Notes under the pieces: model-generated
Database searches by the model: none
Told to the model about the DNA's origin: nothing
The model's input: the letters and a program-made list of their open reading frames with translations, nothing else
Position numbers and translations under genes: made by a program
Assembly (NCBI GenBank): GCA_029204225.1
Contig: CM055109.1
Span: forward strand, 5,277,053 to 5,341,052
Origin: Diphasiastrum complanatum
Lineage: Eukaryota; Streptophyta; Lycopodiopsida; Lycopodiales; Lycopodiaceae
Direction: 5' to 3'
DNA: 64,000 nucleotides
Part shown: piece after piece, positions 25,641-37,582 of the stretch
How the letters are laid out: every line of letters begins with the position of its first letter
Numbering within the stretch: the first letter of the stretch is position 1

Positions 25641-28330
25641 GATCCATACACATACTTATTCATTATATTCTACTATCATTTGTATCTTGTATGTACACAT
25701 GTGCAGTTGTCAAAAAAATTTCAAAACTTTCCTTTGCTAGATGTATTTTTGTATGCTAAATGAAAAGATTGACACCATCATCCAAATCACCTACTAGTAA
25801 AATATTATCAGCTAGTTGGTCAATGTTAGCAAAAATCAATAATGCTAGATTTACCATATACTTAAATAATGTGTTCATATAAGCATCTTATAAAATGAGA
25901 TAACTATCAATTTAACCATATATGCAGTAAGTGTAGTGTGTGAGTACCCTACCTCAAACAAGTTGATGATAGAACTTTCTTGGGCCAAGACAAGACTCAA
26001 AATTAGAGTTGAAGATGTTGCAATGAGCATCTGAAGAATACAAGGAAATACTTTTTCTTTCCAAATCTGCAAAAAAAAAAAAAAAATTCAATCACAAATT
26101 TGATATCTATGATCTTATCATTAATGTAGTTTTGTGAACTAGGGTGTACCTTTCATTTTAAGTTTTGGAATAATAAGAGCTATATATATAACAATTTGCT
26201 TTAATGCTACATGTGTTATTTGAATGTTTGGTTATGCAAATGTTAGGAGCTTGGAAAAGATATTTTTAGGGAGCTCATAGATACATATTATCTACTAGCT
26301 CGATAACTAAGTGGAGTTTTAATAGTGATTATAGAAGAGACTTGAGCTCTCTAATGATGCACTTTTCTCATAGAGAAGACTTACGTGGACATTAGTTTTA
26401 ACCACATATGGATGGAAAGATTTCTCTCAAAATGAGAGAGACAATCATGCAAATTCCCTATTGATGGTCACTCCATGTTGTCATAGGATTCTTGCCCTTT
26501 TGTGGTAATCTACTCCTAATCAACTCTCTTATTAGGATCAAACCATTGTGATAGACTACTTTCCATCACATCTTGAGGCTTTATATGTAGTATAATCTTT
26601 TACAATAGCTCTACTAATTATTAGGGTAGATCATGCATGAATGTTGCTATAACATCTGCCATATTTTCAGTCATGAAATAATTTATCCATCATATTCAAA
26701 TTTCTAGTATGATATTTTATCATGCATTATTCTCTTACTTGATTTCAAATCATTTAGTGTGATCTTGTGATTTTTAGCATTTTATCAATTTTTATTATAC
26801 ATGTGCACTATTTTTTCTATTTTGACATTCGAGCTCAAATTTCTATCAATAATAAGAGCTTGTGGAATTTTGTTGTAAGATCCTCATAGCTTATTATGGT
26901 ATCAAAGTCATAGACTTTAAAACTAACATGCTATTTGAGCCTAAAATGATGTTGTGTGCATGCTTGGTGAGCTTGTATAGGTAATATTTCAAATTACTTA
27001 CAATCCCCTATGAGTCCCATGAATGTGTTTTTAAGCTTGTGAGTTTTACGACATTGAAAGTTTCTTTCATTTTAACCTCTCCCAATGCAATGCACTATAG
27101 ATAAGGGTGCACATTCCATACTTTTCCGATTATCGATGAAAATTCTAATTTTCTAAATGAGTTGTTGAGTACAATGGGCTTAGAAAGTCTCTTTGTTTCT
27201 TATGGCTTTGATACTCGTCATAGGTCTTAACACTAGAGTTGTAGCAAACATGCACACAAAAGTGTGCATTTCCAACACTTTTTCAAAAATCCATATCTTT
27301 CTAACTATCACAAATGTCTTTAAATCCTTTCACAAACATGTTCTTCTTAAAAGATCATTAACAGTTCCAGTAGTAGATCCGTAGATCGATTATTGGTGGA
27401 GTGTGAACACGAAAACAGGTTGTACAAAATCTCCTTCGCATGTGTGCACCAACGTGATATTGTGGTGTGATCGTAGCCGCATGTTGACCGCAATCGTTGA
27501 CTTGCGGTGTATCTTCGGTTAGTCCTCTTCAAAAAAAAGTCTATCAATTATAGCGAAGCTCCTACAATGTTCTTATGTAATATTAAAATCTCAATATGGA
27601 ACTAGAGCCATGTGCTTTAAAGTCTACTAACACTCGTAGAATTGATTATAAATATGTTGTTGTGTCCGTACAACAACTTGTGGTCTTTAATTTCCAAAAA
27701 AAGGACTAAAATATTGTATCATCATACTAACCTCATGAATTCATATTTTTTTAAACACATTAGGAGTAGAAAATTTCTCGACACTATTGAGTTGTATTAA
27801 AATGCCAACCAAAGTATACACATATTGCATTTCAAAAAAGGAAACAAAAACTTCTTAAAAATGCAAGTTTGATATTGCAGACCTAAGGGGAAGTAATTGG
27901 TCATAATGATTCCTAGACATTAAATATTTCTATGAATGACCTATGCTTGGTTTTTTCCAACATAATGGGACTAGTATATATGTCATTATTTAAATTCTAC
28001 AAAACCTAATGTACATGGAATTTGACAACCTCTATCTATCATGACAACTTTAGTTTGTATTGTGTATAGAAGTTGTCTTTATCTGGATCATATTGGCTAT
28101 ATTTCTTATTTCAACCTCTATTTGCCTTCTGAATGGAACAAAGACATGTGGTAAAAAGATCCAAGAGTAAACAGACATACTTGGAACGACCAAAAAAATT
28201 AGAGAATGTTAACCAATATCTACAAAATGAGTTCACAAGCCAATTATTGGCTTAACAGGGAATGAATTATGAGCATGTTCCTCATATTATAGAATAGAAG
28301 ACATGCTCTAGTGAAGGACCGAGATCACGC
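25641..28330. other. Gene-poor stretch with a copia-like primer site
   Basis: No gene recognised. At 26897-26909 the plus strand reads TGGTATCAAAGTC, a near match to initiator tRNA-Met primer sites, preceded by a T/A-rich LTR-like segment; an LTR could not be delimited. Near 27430 the phrase CTCCTTCGCATGTGTGCA recurs at 28425. Confidence 0.35.
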
Positions 28331-28508
28331 TGGTGCACACATGCAAAGAATACATGAAGATCACATATTCATGCTGGTGCACACATGCGAAGAATACATG
28401 AAGATCACATGTGTGCATGAAAACCTCCTTCGCATGTGTGCATGAAGATCACATATTCATAGATGATGTTCTAGACATCATCTGTGAATATGTGATCTTC
28501 ATGCACAC
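28331..28508. repeat. Direct repeats and a 34-bp-arm hairpin
   Basis: Two direct copies of about 43 bases start near 28331 and 28374 (GCTGGTGCACACATGC then GAATACATGAAGATCACAT). Beside them, 28436-28469 and 28475-28508 are inverted copies with a 5-base loop (TCTAG). Thirty-three of 34 positions pair, and the exception would be a G-U pair in RNA. The arms begin GTGTGCATGAAGATC and reuse words from the direct repeats, so one ancestral unit was copied in both orientations. Confidence 0.85.
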
Positions 28509-29059
28509 TATATTCATGCCAGGCTAGTTGCATGGCTTGTGCACCTAACACGACCCCGCCCAAGTAGTCTATAGTATAAATCCAAGAGCGTATCGTTAGT
28601 CATCTAATATTTTAACAAGATGACAGAAACACATATCGATTTAAGAAATAAAATATTGTTTTTGTCACAACGAACATTATTAAATGCTAGTGTGTTCCAC
28701 CTTTGTAGTGTTTCAAAGTCCCTAAAAAAAGAGTTGTATTTTAGTTTTCACACTCTCTTGCGAGATTTGATACTTTCAAAGAATAGAGTGCCTTATCCAA
28801 AAACTCAAAAACTAAACTATACAACCTATTTTCATGGCTCCCCATCATTATTTGATTTCCAAGGAGATCCTGTATGGCTCTACTACAAATGTTGTGAAAT
28901 TTCCCACAATTTTTTGTGCTTTGAAAATTCTCAACATCTTTAAGTGAGAGTTCTTAAGAAAGTGCACTATAGGTAGGAGAGTACAACCCACATCAATATA
29001 ACCTTACTATGTGAATCCAGCGACTCACATGGATAGATAACATATTTTGAGAGATGCAT
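28509..29059. other. Sequence without a recognised gene
   Basis: A 107-codon open frame at 28620-28943 (+) starts with ATG soon after a possible TATA word (AGTATAAATCC near 28575). It shows no recognisable domain or signal. I do not support it as a gene. Confidence 0.3.
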
Positions 29060-29650
29060 CATCTACATAGATAACACATCTTCCTTTGATATAAATGAAA
29101 CTTGACATGATCTAATGTAAATGTCCAAGATCTATTCCCTCGGCTGGAAGACACACAAAATATGAAAATAACACATTTTTCCTTGAGGTCAAAGAAACTT
29201 GAAATGGTCCAATGTGCAATATGGCATGCAAAACTAGTAAGAACCTTCCAAAATCATGCACATGATAAACTTGCCTAGTTTCAAAAATGCACAAGATATA
29301 GAACACATCTTTTATTGAGATAAAAGAAATGTGAAATGGTCCAATGTGCTATTAATATGAAGTGCAAAACTAATCAAACTTTGCAAAAGCATACGCCTCA
29401 GCACATGCGATAAACCTTGCCTAAAATGGAAGAGGCATAAAATACAACAAATAATTGCTTTTTTTTCTTTTAAGATTACAAGAACATGAAATGGTCCAAT
29501 ATGCAATACAAAACACCAAAAGAGCCTTTCTGTATCATTCCCTTGGGTCACATGATAAACCTAGCTTACTTTGTAAGACACATTAATGACGCAGATAATG
29601 CATTTTTTCTTCAGACACAGGAACCATGATGTGATTCAATGCTTTTGCAT
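29060..29650. repeat. Degenerate tandem array, about 97-155-bp period
   Basis: The phrase GAAATGGTCCAATGTGCAAT or a variant recurs near 29104, 29201, 29333, 29488 and 29630. Each time it is preceded by an A/T-rich segment with AACACATTTTT or similar and followed by a word like CATGATAAACTTGCCTAG. Units vary in length. Minus-strand open frames across it repeat the residues LHIGPF for this reason. Confidence 0.7.
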
Positions 29651-31029
29651 TAGTGAAGTATTTTTAAACATTTTCATATGACCAAAAAGACAATCAACAA
29701 CATGCTAATCAAATCAAGTGACAATTCTCACCTCAATAACCAAAAGTTCATGCATAAGCACTCCCATCTTATCATGCGATACCAATGCCTGGTTTTGCAC
29801 ATTTGAGGTATCACTTAGCCAACCCACAAAAACCTTGACTACTCTTAAATTACAATGAATCTAGAATTGGTGTTTTTGATCAATTGAATCACAACAAAAA
29901 GTGAAGCTCATTAATGCTCTGATTTTACTAGTTAGAGACAACACCTAGAATATTCATTCAATCTCCTTACAAAACTTTAATTCAAAACAAACTATCTTTA
30001 AAATTTACATACCGCCATGACATATTCATCACAATGAGCAATTGCATTATAGTGTGCCTGTGTGCAAGGCCTTCAATGTCAAATTTCATTCTATTGAGCA
30101 CTTGGTAACACTACTAGGTTGCTTCAATAAGGATCTAAAATTATAACCATTCAAAAATGTGCTCTTTGATCTCACAAACAAAAGATCAACCAAATTGAAA
30201 CCAGAATAACTTCGAACTTGCCAATAACACTATTTGAATGTAACCAACAATCAAAATGTATGTTTTCCATGTTAAATTCAACTATGACTCACGAACAATC
30301 TTGATTTGTTCTACTTAAAGCCCAATTAAACAAAGCTTGCATTAACTAAATTTTAATTGCAGTTTGACAATTTCATGTCTAATAATCATAAAGTCTTTCT
30401 CTTTGGTAGGATTCAAAACCATACAAAAGCATTACCCATATTGAGGTCGAACTTTAAGAAAAATAGGATGATAGTTGAGGGAAATATGAACCAATACACC
30501 TTGTTCAAAACAATATTCCAATAATTATGAGAAAATTCATGTATAAATGATGAATAGTCTTTTGTAACTTGCCATAAATAGATTGAGAGAGAGAATTAAA
30601 AAGAATATTGGATCAATGATAGATGTTGAGTGGAGAAAGTTATATTGAGTAAAATTGGGCAATCAACAACTTGCTATGTTATTTTTTTAAATGTTCCTAT
30701 GCAAGCAAGCCATGTGGATTTAGCAATAAATAACACCTCTAACTTAGTTCTCATCATTAACGATTTGATTTTTTATGACCAAATGTTATGATCACTACTA
30801 TATTAGCATAGTTGTTGGCCAATTGAACCTTAATTGGGTGATGTAGGACTATACAATAGCTTATGAACTATTTTGAGAGGCTGAAGTTTTGCCAATATAT
30901 CTCAAAAATTGATGTGATGTACTCTATGTGATGTCAAGTTTGTGATTGAGTTCACAACGTGGTAGCAGAGGGCATTTGGCAAGCCTATCCATTAGCAATG
31001 GCCTAGCACAGTTGGTATAAAATGAGCCA
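29651..31029. other. Gene-poor stretch
   Basis: No gene recognised. At 30960-30971 the plus strand reads TGGTAGCAGAGG directly after TTCACAAC, resembling a retroelement primer site next to an LTR end, but no LTR or gag could be tied to it. Confidence 0.35.
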
Positions 31030-32345
31030 TTATTGTGACTCTGTCAACCACAACCATTAAGTATCATGTTGAAGCTGTGTATGAGACAAGTGTGCAATAA
31101 AGTCCATCGAAACACTCTCCCATATTCCCTCTGGAATAGGCAAAGAGTTTAACGATCCAAGAACTTTAATCCTTTCAACTTTGTTAACTTGACCCTTAAA
31201 CAATGTGTCACATAACTATGGACAACTTTTTTAATCTTAGGCCACTAGAAATTACGTCAGATCAACTCACAAGTCTTATCCGTATCATGATGACCTGCAC
31301 TAGGGATACCATGACGGGAAGCTGGAATGAGAAATTTGATGTCACACACTCAATGATGGCTTGTTTTAACTGATCAAAGCTTGCTTGCTGAAATTCAATC
31401 CACTCACCAAACTTGTTATTTTGAGTTAAATCAGTCAAAGGTGTTGCGATATGAGAGTAATCTTTAACATATTTTCTATAAAATAGCGCCAACCCTAGGA
31501 AAGATTATAATGATGTCAAATCGGTTGGCATAGGCCACACAACGATCATAGCAACTTTCTTAGGATCTGGTCTTACTCCATCAATAGTCACAATATGACC
31601 TACATACTCAATTTCCTTTTTAAAAAGTTCACTCTTGTTTGCATTAGCAAACAATTTGTTTTCCCTCAAGTGGCCTCACCTGCACTGTAAGTCAAAATAT
31701 CATCAATAAAATTTACAACAAACTTACCCGTATACAATTTGAAGAGATCATTCATCAGCATCATGAATGTAGATGGGGCGTTAATTAAACCAAAGGGAAT
31801 CGCAAGATACTCATAGTGACCAAACTGAGTTCAAAAGGCACTTTTATAAATATCTTCTTCACGAACTCTAACTTGCTGATACCCACTCTTCAAGCCTATC
31901 TTACTAAACATAGTAGCACCATGAAGAGCATCAAACAAATCATCAATAGTTGGCATAAGAATCGATGCTTAATAGTTTATCTTATTAAGGCCTCGATAAT
32001 CCACACACAAATGCCAAGACCCATCCTTCGTTTCAAAATCCAATACCTCATAATAACTTTGAATAGTTAAAGGCATGCTCACAACCCTCGTGTCCCAAAT
32101 CTTTTTACCTTTCCATCAGTCATCTTGACTGTAGAGTGGTACTTGGATGGTTGTGTGCTCATTTTTAACTTCTTAACAAGAGTTCAATTAATGACATTAT
32201 GTGATAACCCAGTGTCAAATAGAACTAAAATACTTCTACCACAAAGTTGTCCACGCATAACCATCAAGGAAGCATCAAGAAATTGATACTCGTGTTGCGT
32301 CACTTTTGATAACGTCATTGGAGAAGCCATGTTACCCTCCACACC
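31030..32345 (-). pseudogene. Ty3/gypsy protease-RT-integrase remnant
   Basis: Minus strand, from about 32345 down. A protease segment comes first with the active site FDTGLSHNVI intact near 32210. Then, after an apparent deletion, the reverse transcriptase follows with [38 protein letters not shown] and the catalytic box NFIDDIL near 31698-31708. The connection region is at 31492-31380 (FYRKYVKDYSHIATPL). RNase H is missing. The reading jumps to the integrase zinc-binding region (GHHDTDKTCELI near 31290) and fades near 31030. Multiple stops. It is not the source of the integrase at 32.5-33.8 kb, which comes first on this strand. Confidence 0.85.
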
Positions 32346-32537
32346 ATAGAAACATTCATCAATCGAAGAATATCAAGATTAGCTTCTTGCAAGATCTCTT
32401 CTAAATATGGGCAGTCAAAAGACATAAAAATAAAAAATAAGAACATTTAAAAGAAATAAAAAATAAAGAGTGAAAATCAAAAATAAAACTAAAAAAATCA
32501 TAAAAATGTAGCATAAATATAGACAATAGTGATGGAG
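32346..32537. other. A-rich spacer between two gypsy remnants
   Basis: An A-rich run with repeated AATAAAAAATAA-like words separates the end of one minus-strand integrase from the next gypsy fragment. No feature beyond composition. Confidence 0.4.
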
Positions 32538-33778
32538 TTATATTGGGTCAACAAAAAATAACTCTTCGTAGTAGCGTCGTAGATGACCGCCATTTACGAC
32601 AGTGTCAAGGAGTACTCCGTCAAGTGTTTCTAACTGGACTGTTCCATTAGGGAAGATTTTATTTATAGCATATGGCCCTTCGCTTCTGAATTTTAATTTT
32701 CCTAGGTGCTTCTTAGATGTGTGGAGGAACACTTGATCACCTAAGTGTAAGTCTTCACACAATTGGGCTAACGTAAATAGCCTGTTTTGGACTTCATGTT
32801 CAATTGTAATTGTCTCACATAGATCCGTAGAGAAAGCTTGTATGACTCGCAAGGAAGGAACTAGAAATTCAACAGGCATTACTGCTTCTTGACCATAGAC
32901 GAGATGGAAGGGAGTAACCCATCTAGTGGTCTTCTTGGGAGTTGTGCGGTACGTCCAGATAGCAGAGAATAGCTTGGTTTTCCAATCTGATCGACTAGTT
33001 TCAACTATCTTTGTTAGGATCTTACAAATGGTCTTGTTTGTCGATTCGGCTTGGCCATTATATCTGGGTTAGTACTGAGTACTTTTGCGGTTGATATTGG
33101 ACAACCAAAACGCGTAATAATGTTTTTATTAAAAAAATGCACTACGGTCTTTGCATTGGCGTCCTTTATTGTGCGTGCTTCCACCCACTTGGTGGCGTAA
33201 TCAGTTGCGATAAGGATATAGCGTGCTTGAGTATTTTTGGCTGCTGGGCTGATGGGCCCAACAAAGTCTATACCCCACTTATGGAAGGCTTCGCCTTCTA
33301 TAATAGGGGTTAGTGGTGTGAAGTCTGCTTTTGTAGTCTTTTTGACTCGTTGACAGACATCACATGTTTTAATGATAGCAAATGTATCCTTAAACAGTGA
33401 TGGCCACCATAAGCCCGCTCTGAGTATGATCTTAGCAGTCGCTTTAGCAGAGAAGTGACCGCCACCAATGCCCTCATGTGCTTGAGATATGATAGGTCGT
33501 ATCTCATATTCATAAGCGCATCTGCGTATGATACCGTCAACACCTCTTTTATATATATGTCCTACGATAAGTTGAAAGGGTGCTACCTTGAGCAAAATAT
33601 TTCTTTTGGCCATTGTATTTAGGCCCTCTTTGAGTCTGCCCGTGGTGAGGAACTGGGTGATTTCCTCAGCCCATAGAGGAGTGGCATCGATCTGGAAAAG
33701 GCATGCATCAGGTAGATCATTGTTGACTGGTGCATCAGCCTTTTCAGCATTTGGAAGTCTGGAAAGGTGGTCAGCCAT
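32538..33778 (-). pseudogene. Ty3/gypsy RNase H end and integrase, internally deleted
   Basis: The minus strand starts with the RNase H tail (ADHLSRLPN) at 33778. The zinc-binding domain follows (HEGIGGGHFSAKAT ... CDVCQRV), then the integrase core start (HKWGIDFVGPISP, first catalytic Asp). After FGCPIS the sequence that should carry the second catalytic Asp is missing; it resumes, frameshifted, in the region before the catalytic Glu (AESTNKTICKI). The rest runs through MPVEFLVPSLRV and RSEGPYAINKIFPNG to the terminal VNGGHLRRYYEELFF at 32538. The lost core segment makes it inactive. It is the same broad family as the plus-strand remnant at 1.5-2.6 kb. Confidence 0.9.
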
Positions 33779-33849
33779 GAAATGTTGTGTGCCATTTCTG
33801 ACAACTACGCGGAAACTGAATTCCTCAAGTATGAAGAGTCATCGAGCTT

Positions 33850-34440
33850 TGCAAAAAGTACAAAAAGGATTGAGAGTGGATCCTAATCTGATCCTCAAGA
33901 GGGATTGGATGTTAGATTTACTTGATCTATCAATCTACAACAGATTAAGATCAATCTAGATCAATTCTAGACATAAAATCTTAACAAGAACAATCATTTA
34001 ATGAAGTAGATGTACTTTATGGTTTCACACGTGTGAAACTCTGTCTGAGTACGAACTCCAACCTGAAAACAAAGTACACTATGATAGAAACTCAAAACAT
34101 TCAAGAAGAATCAAGACAAATGAAAAGATTGACACAAAATTGCCTCCAGAACCAAGATTGGTGTTTCATAATGATTATGGCCAAATGTGGCTCTATATAT
34201 ACAATAAGTGGGAGCTCGTGGTACTGATCATCCCTCTGATTCCACATGTGTGAAGGTGCTTTGTCATATGATGTTTCATCATGCAAAATTGACTCTTGGA
34301 CAAAACCTTCTATTTTGAGCACTTTTGGTCCATTTTCCTTCTATATGGAGATCTACTTGGAAATCTTCTAGGAGTTAAAATTCGCCTACTTCAGCTTATT
34401 CCAAACGTATGAGTTGTCCTCTACACATGGGATATGATAA
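33850..34440 (-). repeat. Copia LTR fragment with paired palindromes
   Basis: Two palindromes, TTCACACGTGTGAA (34024-34037) and CCACATGTGTGAA (34242-34254), lie 218 bases apart, matching the 225-base spacing in the LTR at 19195-19879. Local words flanking both are shared with that LTR. The fragment sits between the integrase and the gag-like region of minus-strand gypsy material, so it probably marks an insertion. Its ends could not be fixed. Confidence 0.5.
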
Positions 34441-34453
34441 CTAATCAAAGGAT

Positions 34454-34501
34454 GGACCTAAGAGTGCTAGTTGAGGTGGACCTAAGAGTGCTAGTTGAGG
34501 C
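34454..34501. repeat. 24-bp tandem duplication
   Basis: Two perfect copies of GGACCTAAGAGTGCTAGTTG plus four bases, at period 24. On the minus strand it adds eight residues (QLALLGPP type) to the end of the gag-like frame without shifting it. Confidence 0.85.
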
Positions 34502-34695
34502 TGAGTTTCGTGTTTGGGTTGTCTAAGCAACTCTTGGATATGAACTTGGGGATTGTTTTGTGGAGGATATTGATGGAATGGGTTCCATGAAGCAAATTGG
34601 TTACTAGGAGGCTAGTATTGACCTCCTGATTGGTCGTGATGCTGGTTTCTTATATTGTAGTAGCAGTAAAAAGAGGAATGGCCCATGAAGTACTA

Positions 34696-34784
34696 TGGCG
34701 GGGCCCACTAGGTAAGGCTTGGCCAACAGTATCTCAAGTGGTGGGACCCACTTGTTCATTATTGTGCTGGAAATATTCACAACA
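34696..34784 (+). repeat. 89-bp copy of the copia LTR 3' end
   Basis: This segment is nearly identical to 38338-38426, the end of the copia LTR that precedes a primer-binding site. Both start TGGC.GGGCCCACTAG and end CACAACA. Here it lies inside the minus gypsy gag-like region and is not followed by a primer site. Confidence 0.8.
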
Positions 34785-36689
34785 GGGTCCACGGCCCAAA
34801 GTAGTGTCGGTCCCTCGGCACTAGGCTGCAACTGTCGTGAAGGGGCGCTGTTGTCGGTTCTTTTATTGCTGGGACATGGGTGCTTCATGAAAAGCGTGGA
34901 TAGAATTCACTTACGTAAAACCTGAGGCTTTATTGGATGATGGCGATCAGCAAGAACTTGGACTTGCCAGATTTTCAATAATACCCATAAGGGTCTGGTG
35001 GCCATTCCGGATAACCTTGTTCATTGACAATTGGGTAGTCGAGGCATTCCATCGAAGGATCCCAAGATAAATCTTGCTGATATAATGAATTCTCGTAGAT
35101 TGGCACAACTAGTCCCAATGTCATAGATTCCCCCAATTCGTAATGTGGATATGACGTGCTTGTTTGATGCTTTTGTCTGTCCAGGTATTCGAAGTATGCC
35201 ATAACTTGACGACTTTCCTCAGCAGTCAATATCATAGATTGAGGACAAGGCTTTGTCATTGTAGGCACTGGTGCTTGCTGTACTGGAGGCCTATTTGGGC
35301 TTGGATTCCTTGAATTTGGCCTTTGAAGAATGGATATACCCCAAATTGGCGTTGATTTGGGGGTCTGTTGAATTGTGGAACAATTAGACTTTGGTTGAAT
35401 TTTGCTCGTTGAGGGGCAATCATCAACTTTAGTCTTCTTTTGGTCATTGCACTTCTCCATTGAAGGCTGCGTATTGACTGCACTTTTCTTTAGATCTTGT
35501 GTTGAATTGTCTTCTCGTCGCTCCGTTGACACATGTTCTCTGAGAGATTAATCACTAAGAAATCTTTGTAATGATTGCGCTAAGAGCCCTGATAGAACTG
35601 CCGGAAGTCCTCGGTTGCCAATTTCTTGACTTCCTCAGCTATCACTGGCTTGATGGATTCTATCAGCTCTTGCTTCTGTGATGTTGTTGTCGGTTTGCTC
35701 GTGGGTGTGTCTGTATGCCTTGGGACTTTTGTCAAATCGCCTTCTTCCTCACTTGTTTCATAACCAGGTGGCACTAGGATTTTTCGTTTGTAGTGTATTC
35801 TTTCTGTAGGTGGATTGGTCAACACAGGTGCATATCGATCCACATAAGCCAAATGCCTCCTAGCTATTTGTGAATTTCTCATCGGGCAATCTCGGCATGG
35901 ATGATTAACTCCGCATTGTGCACAACAAGGTTCGAATGTTGATGGATCCCCTCGATGTGGACATTCGGCTCGACGATGTTTTCTCCGCATCCATAGCATC
36001 TTACCGAGTGCAATATACCATCGCCTCTAAGTTGATAGGCATACACTGGTAATAGATTCCCCTTATGATCTTCCACAAAATAAACTGGTAAGCTATTGTA
36101 ATCTTCCTTGGAGTTCGGAGACATGCAAGATGATATGAAAAATACTTCCACCTTGCCACTGGTTGTTGAAGAAACTCGTGATTTAGATGGATCACTTTGA
36201 CATCCATCCTTCGAATGAGCTCCTTGTTGGCTTGATTCTGCTTCTGACCGTTGAACCGCTAGATCTTGCCGTTGACGAACTTGTTGCTCTGCATTCTGTC
36301 CTTTTAATAAGCGAATCCGTTCAGAAATCGATGGATTACAATCCTTCAGTAATTGGATGATTCGATAGGTGTAGTCTCAGATTGTTTCGTTAAGGAACTT
36401 TTTTAGTTTAGATAATCCTGCATTGGTGGTCTCCATAGCTCAGCACCAGAATGTTGCAAAGTAGCCGGTTGGTGAATTGCTTCAAGGTTCGCTCAATGAC
36501 GCTGGTGTTCCAATTTTATTTTATTTTTGAGATGGAAAAGAAGAAGCCGAGAAAAGAGTAAGTAAAAAGATTGATCAGTAAAAAAGGATTGAGAAGTAAA
36601 ATAGAAATGAATTTAACAGATGAGAGAGCGGATGGAAGATTGAATGGAGATGGACAAGAAAAATGAAAATGAAAAATGGATGATAACTG

Positions 36690-36911
36690 GTATGGAAATC
36701 ACTCACCAAAGAAACTTGTGCTCAAATTTAATTTTTTTTTTCCAAATTTTACGGTTTTTTTTTCTTTCTTTTTTCTTATGGTCTTTTTTTTTATTTTATT
36801 TTTACGGTTCCTTTTTTTTTTCTTTTCCTAAGATCTTTTTTTTTTGTTTTCCTACGGTCTTCTTTTTTTCTTTTTTTTTTATAATTGTTTTTTAAGGTCT
36901 CTTTTTTTTGT
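36690..36911. other. T-rich leader segment
   Basis: Long T tracts are broken by TACGG or TATGG words. It lies between the gag-like region and the 106-bp repeats of the minus gypsy and is probably part of the element's leader. The phenylalanine-rich open frame is an artefact. Confidence 0.5.
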
Positions 36912-37320
36912 GGAAATAGAACCGTCAAAGTCGTGGGAAGACACTATCTAAAAGATAGAGAAGGCTCACCACGCTGAGGTTTTTCTTCCAATTTTTAGTT
37001 TTTATTATTTTTTTAAAGGAATAGAATCGTCGCGGTCGTGGGAAGAGACTATCTGAAAGATAGAGTCACTCACCAACGAGGCTTAGGTTCTTTTTTCAAT
37101 TTTTAATTTTTATTATTTTTTGAGAAAATAGAACCGTCGCATTCGTGGGAGGAGGATATCTGAAAGATAGAGTCACTCACCAACGAGGCTTAGGTTCTTT
37201 TCCATTTTTATTTTTTTTATTTTTTGAGGGAATAGAACCGTCCCAGTCATGGGAGGAGGCTATCTGAAAGATAGAGTCACTCACCAGCGAGGCTTAGGTT
37301 CTTTTCCAAAAATTTTAGTT
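36912..37320 (-). repeat. Four 106-bp leader repeats with a hairpin core
   Basis: Units start at about 36912, 37018, 37124 and 37230, a constant 106-base spacing. Each has AATAGAACCGTC, a GTGGGA word, the inverted repeat CTATCTGAAAGATAG (one mismatch in unit 3, an A for G in the loop of unit 1), CTCACCA.CGAGGCTTAGG and a T-rich tail. The array lies between the primer-binding site and gag, where retroelements keep packaging and dimerisation signals. On the element's sense strand each unit also reads TTGGTGAGTGA or close, which fits a 5' splice-site consensus. Confidence 0.9.
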
Positions 37321-37563
37321 TTTATTTCTTTTTTATTTTTTTTCGTACAAGCAAAAAAAATCACAAAAAATGGCAAAATCTCAAAAAACTGACAAAACTA
37401 ACACGAAATCACACTAATCTAACCCCAGAAATTTTGATTTTTTTGTGTGAAAAAAGAATGGTGAGGGAGAAGAAAAAAGAGAGAGGGAGAGGAGAATGAA
37501 TAGAGAGAGAGAGAGAGAGTAGAGAGAGAGAGAGAGCTATGCGGCGAAGCGAGTGTGTGGCGC

Positions 37564-37581
37564 TCCCCGGCAACGGCGCCA
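37564..37581 (-). promoter_or_regulatory. Primer-binding site for tRNA-Asp
   Basis: The plus strand reads TCCCCGGCAACGGCGCCA, which is the 3' end of plant tRNA-Asp(GTC) including CCA. The minus strand is therefore an 18-base tRNA-Asp primer-binding site. It is one base from the CA end of the LTR at 37583-38309. tRNA-Asp priming is known for Athila-like gypsy elements. Confidence 0.9.
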
Positions 37582-37582
37582 C

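Larger units (their letters stand above)
34443..36440 (-). pseudogene. Gypsy gag-like region with zinc-knuckle remnants
   Basis: Downstream (on the minus strand) of the tRNA-Asp primer site and leader. The N-terminal part (36440-36000) is broken by several stops. Near 36005-35880 a cysteine-rich block is split by a one-base shift: CYGCGEN in one frame, then KHRRAECPH and CAQCGVNHPCRDC in the next, a double knuckle with unusual spacing. A long linker follows (LVPPGYETSEEEGD, then EELIESIKPVIAEE-like helical sequence). A clean 185-codon frame at 35532-34975 is rich in Pro, Gln and Ser (NRPPVQQAPVP) and ends YPEWPPDPYGYY. More Gln/Pro sequence continues to 34443 (NNPQVHIQELLRQPK). I read it as a Gag/nucleocapsid-like product; the C-terminal part is unrecognised. 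Confidence 0.6.

Noticed and set aside
28331-28508. A CRISPR-like array
   Set aside because: Too few repeats, no regular spacers, and the context is a plant nuclear genome.
36644-36895. Phe-rich putative membrane protein
   Set aside because: Arises from T tracts in the gypsy leader.
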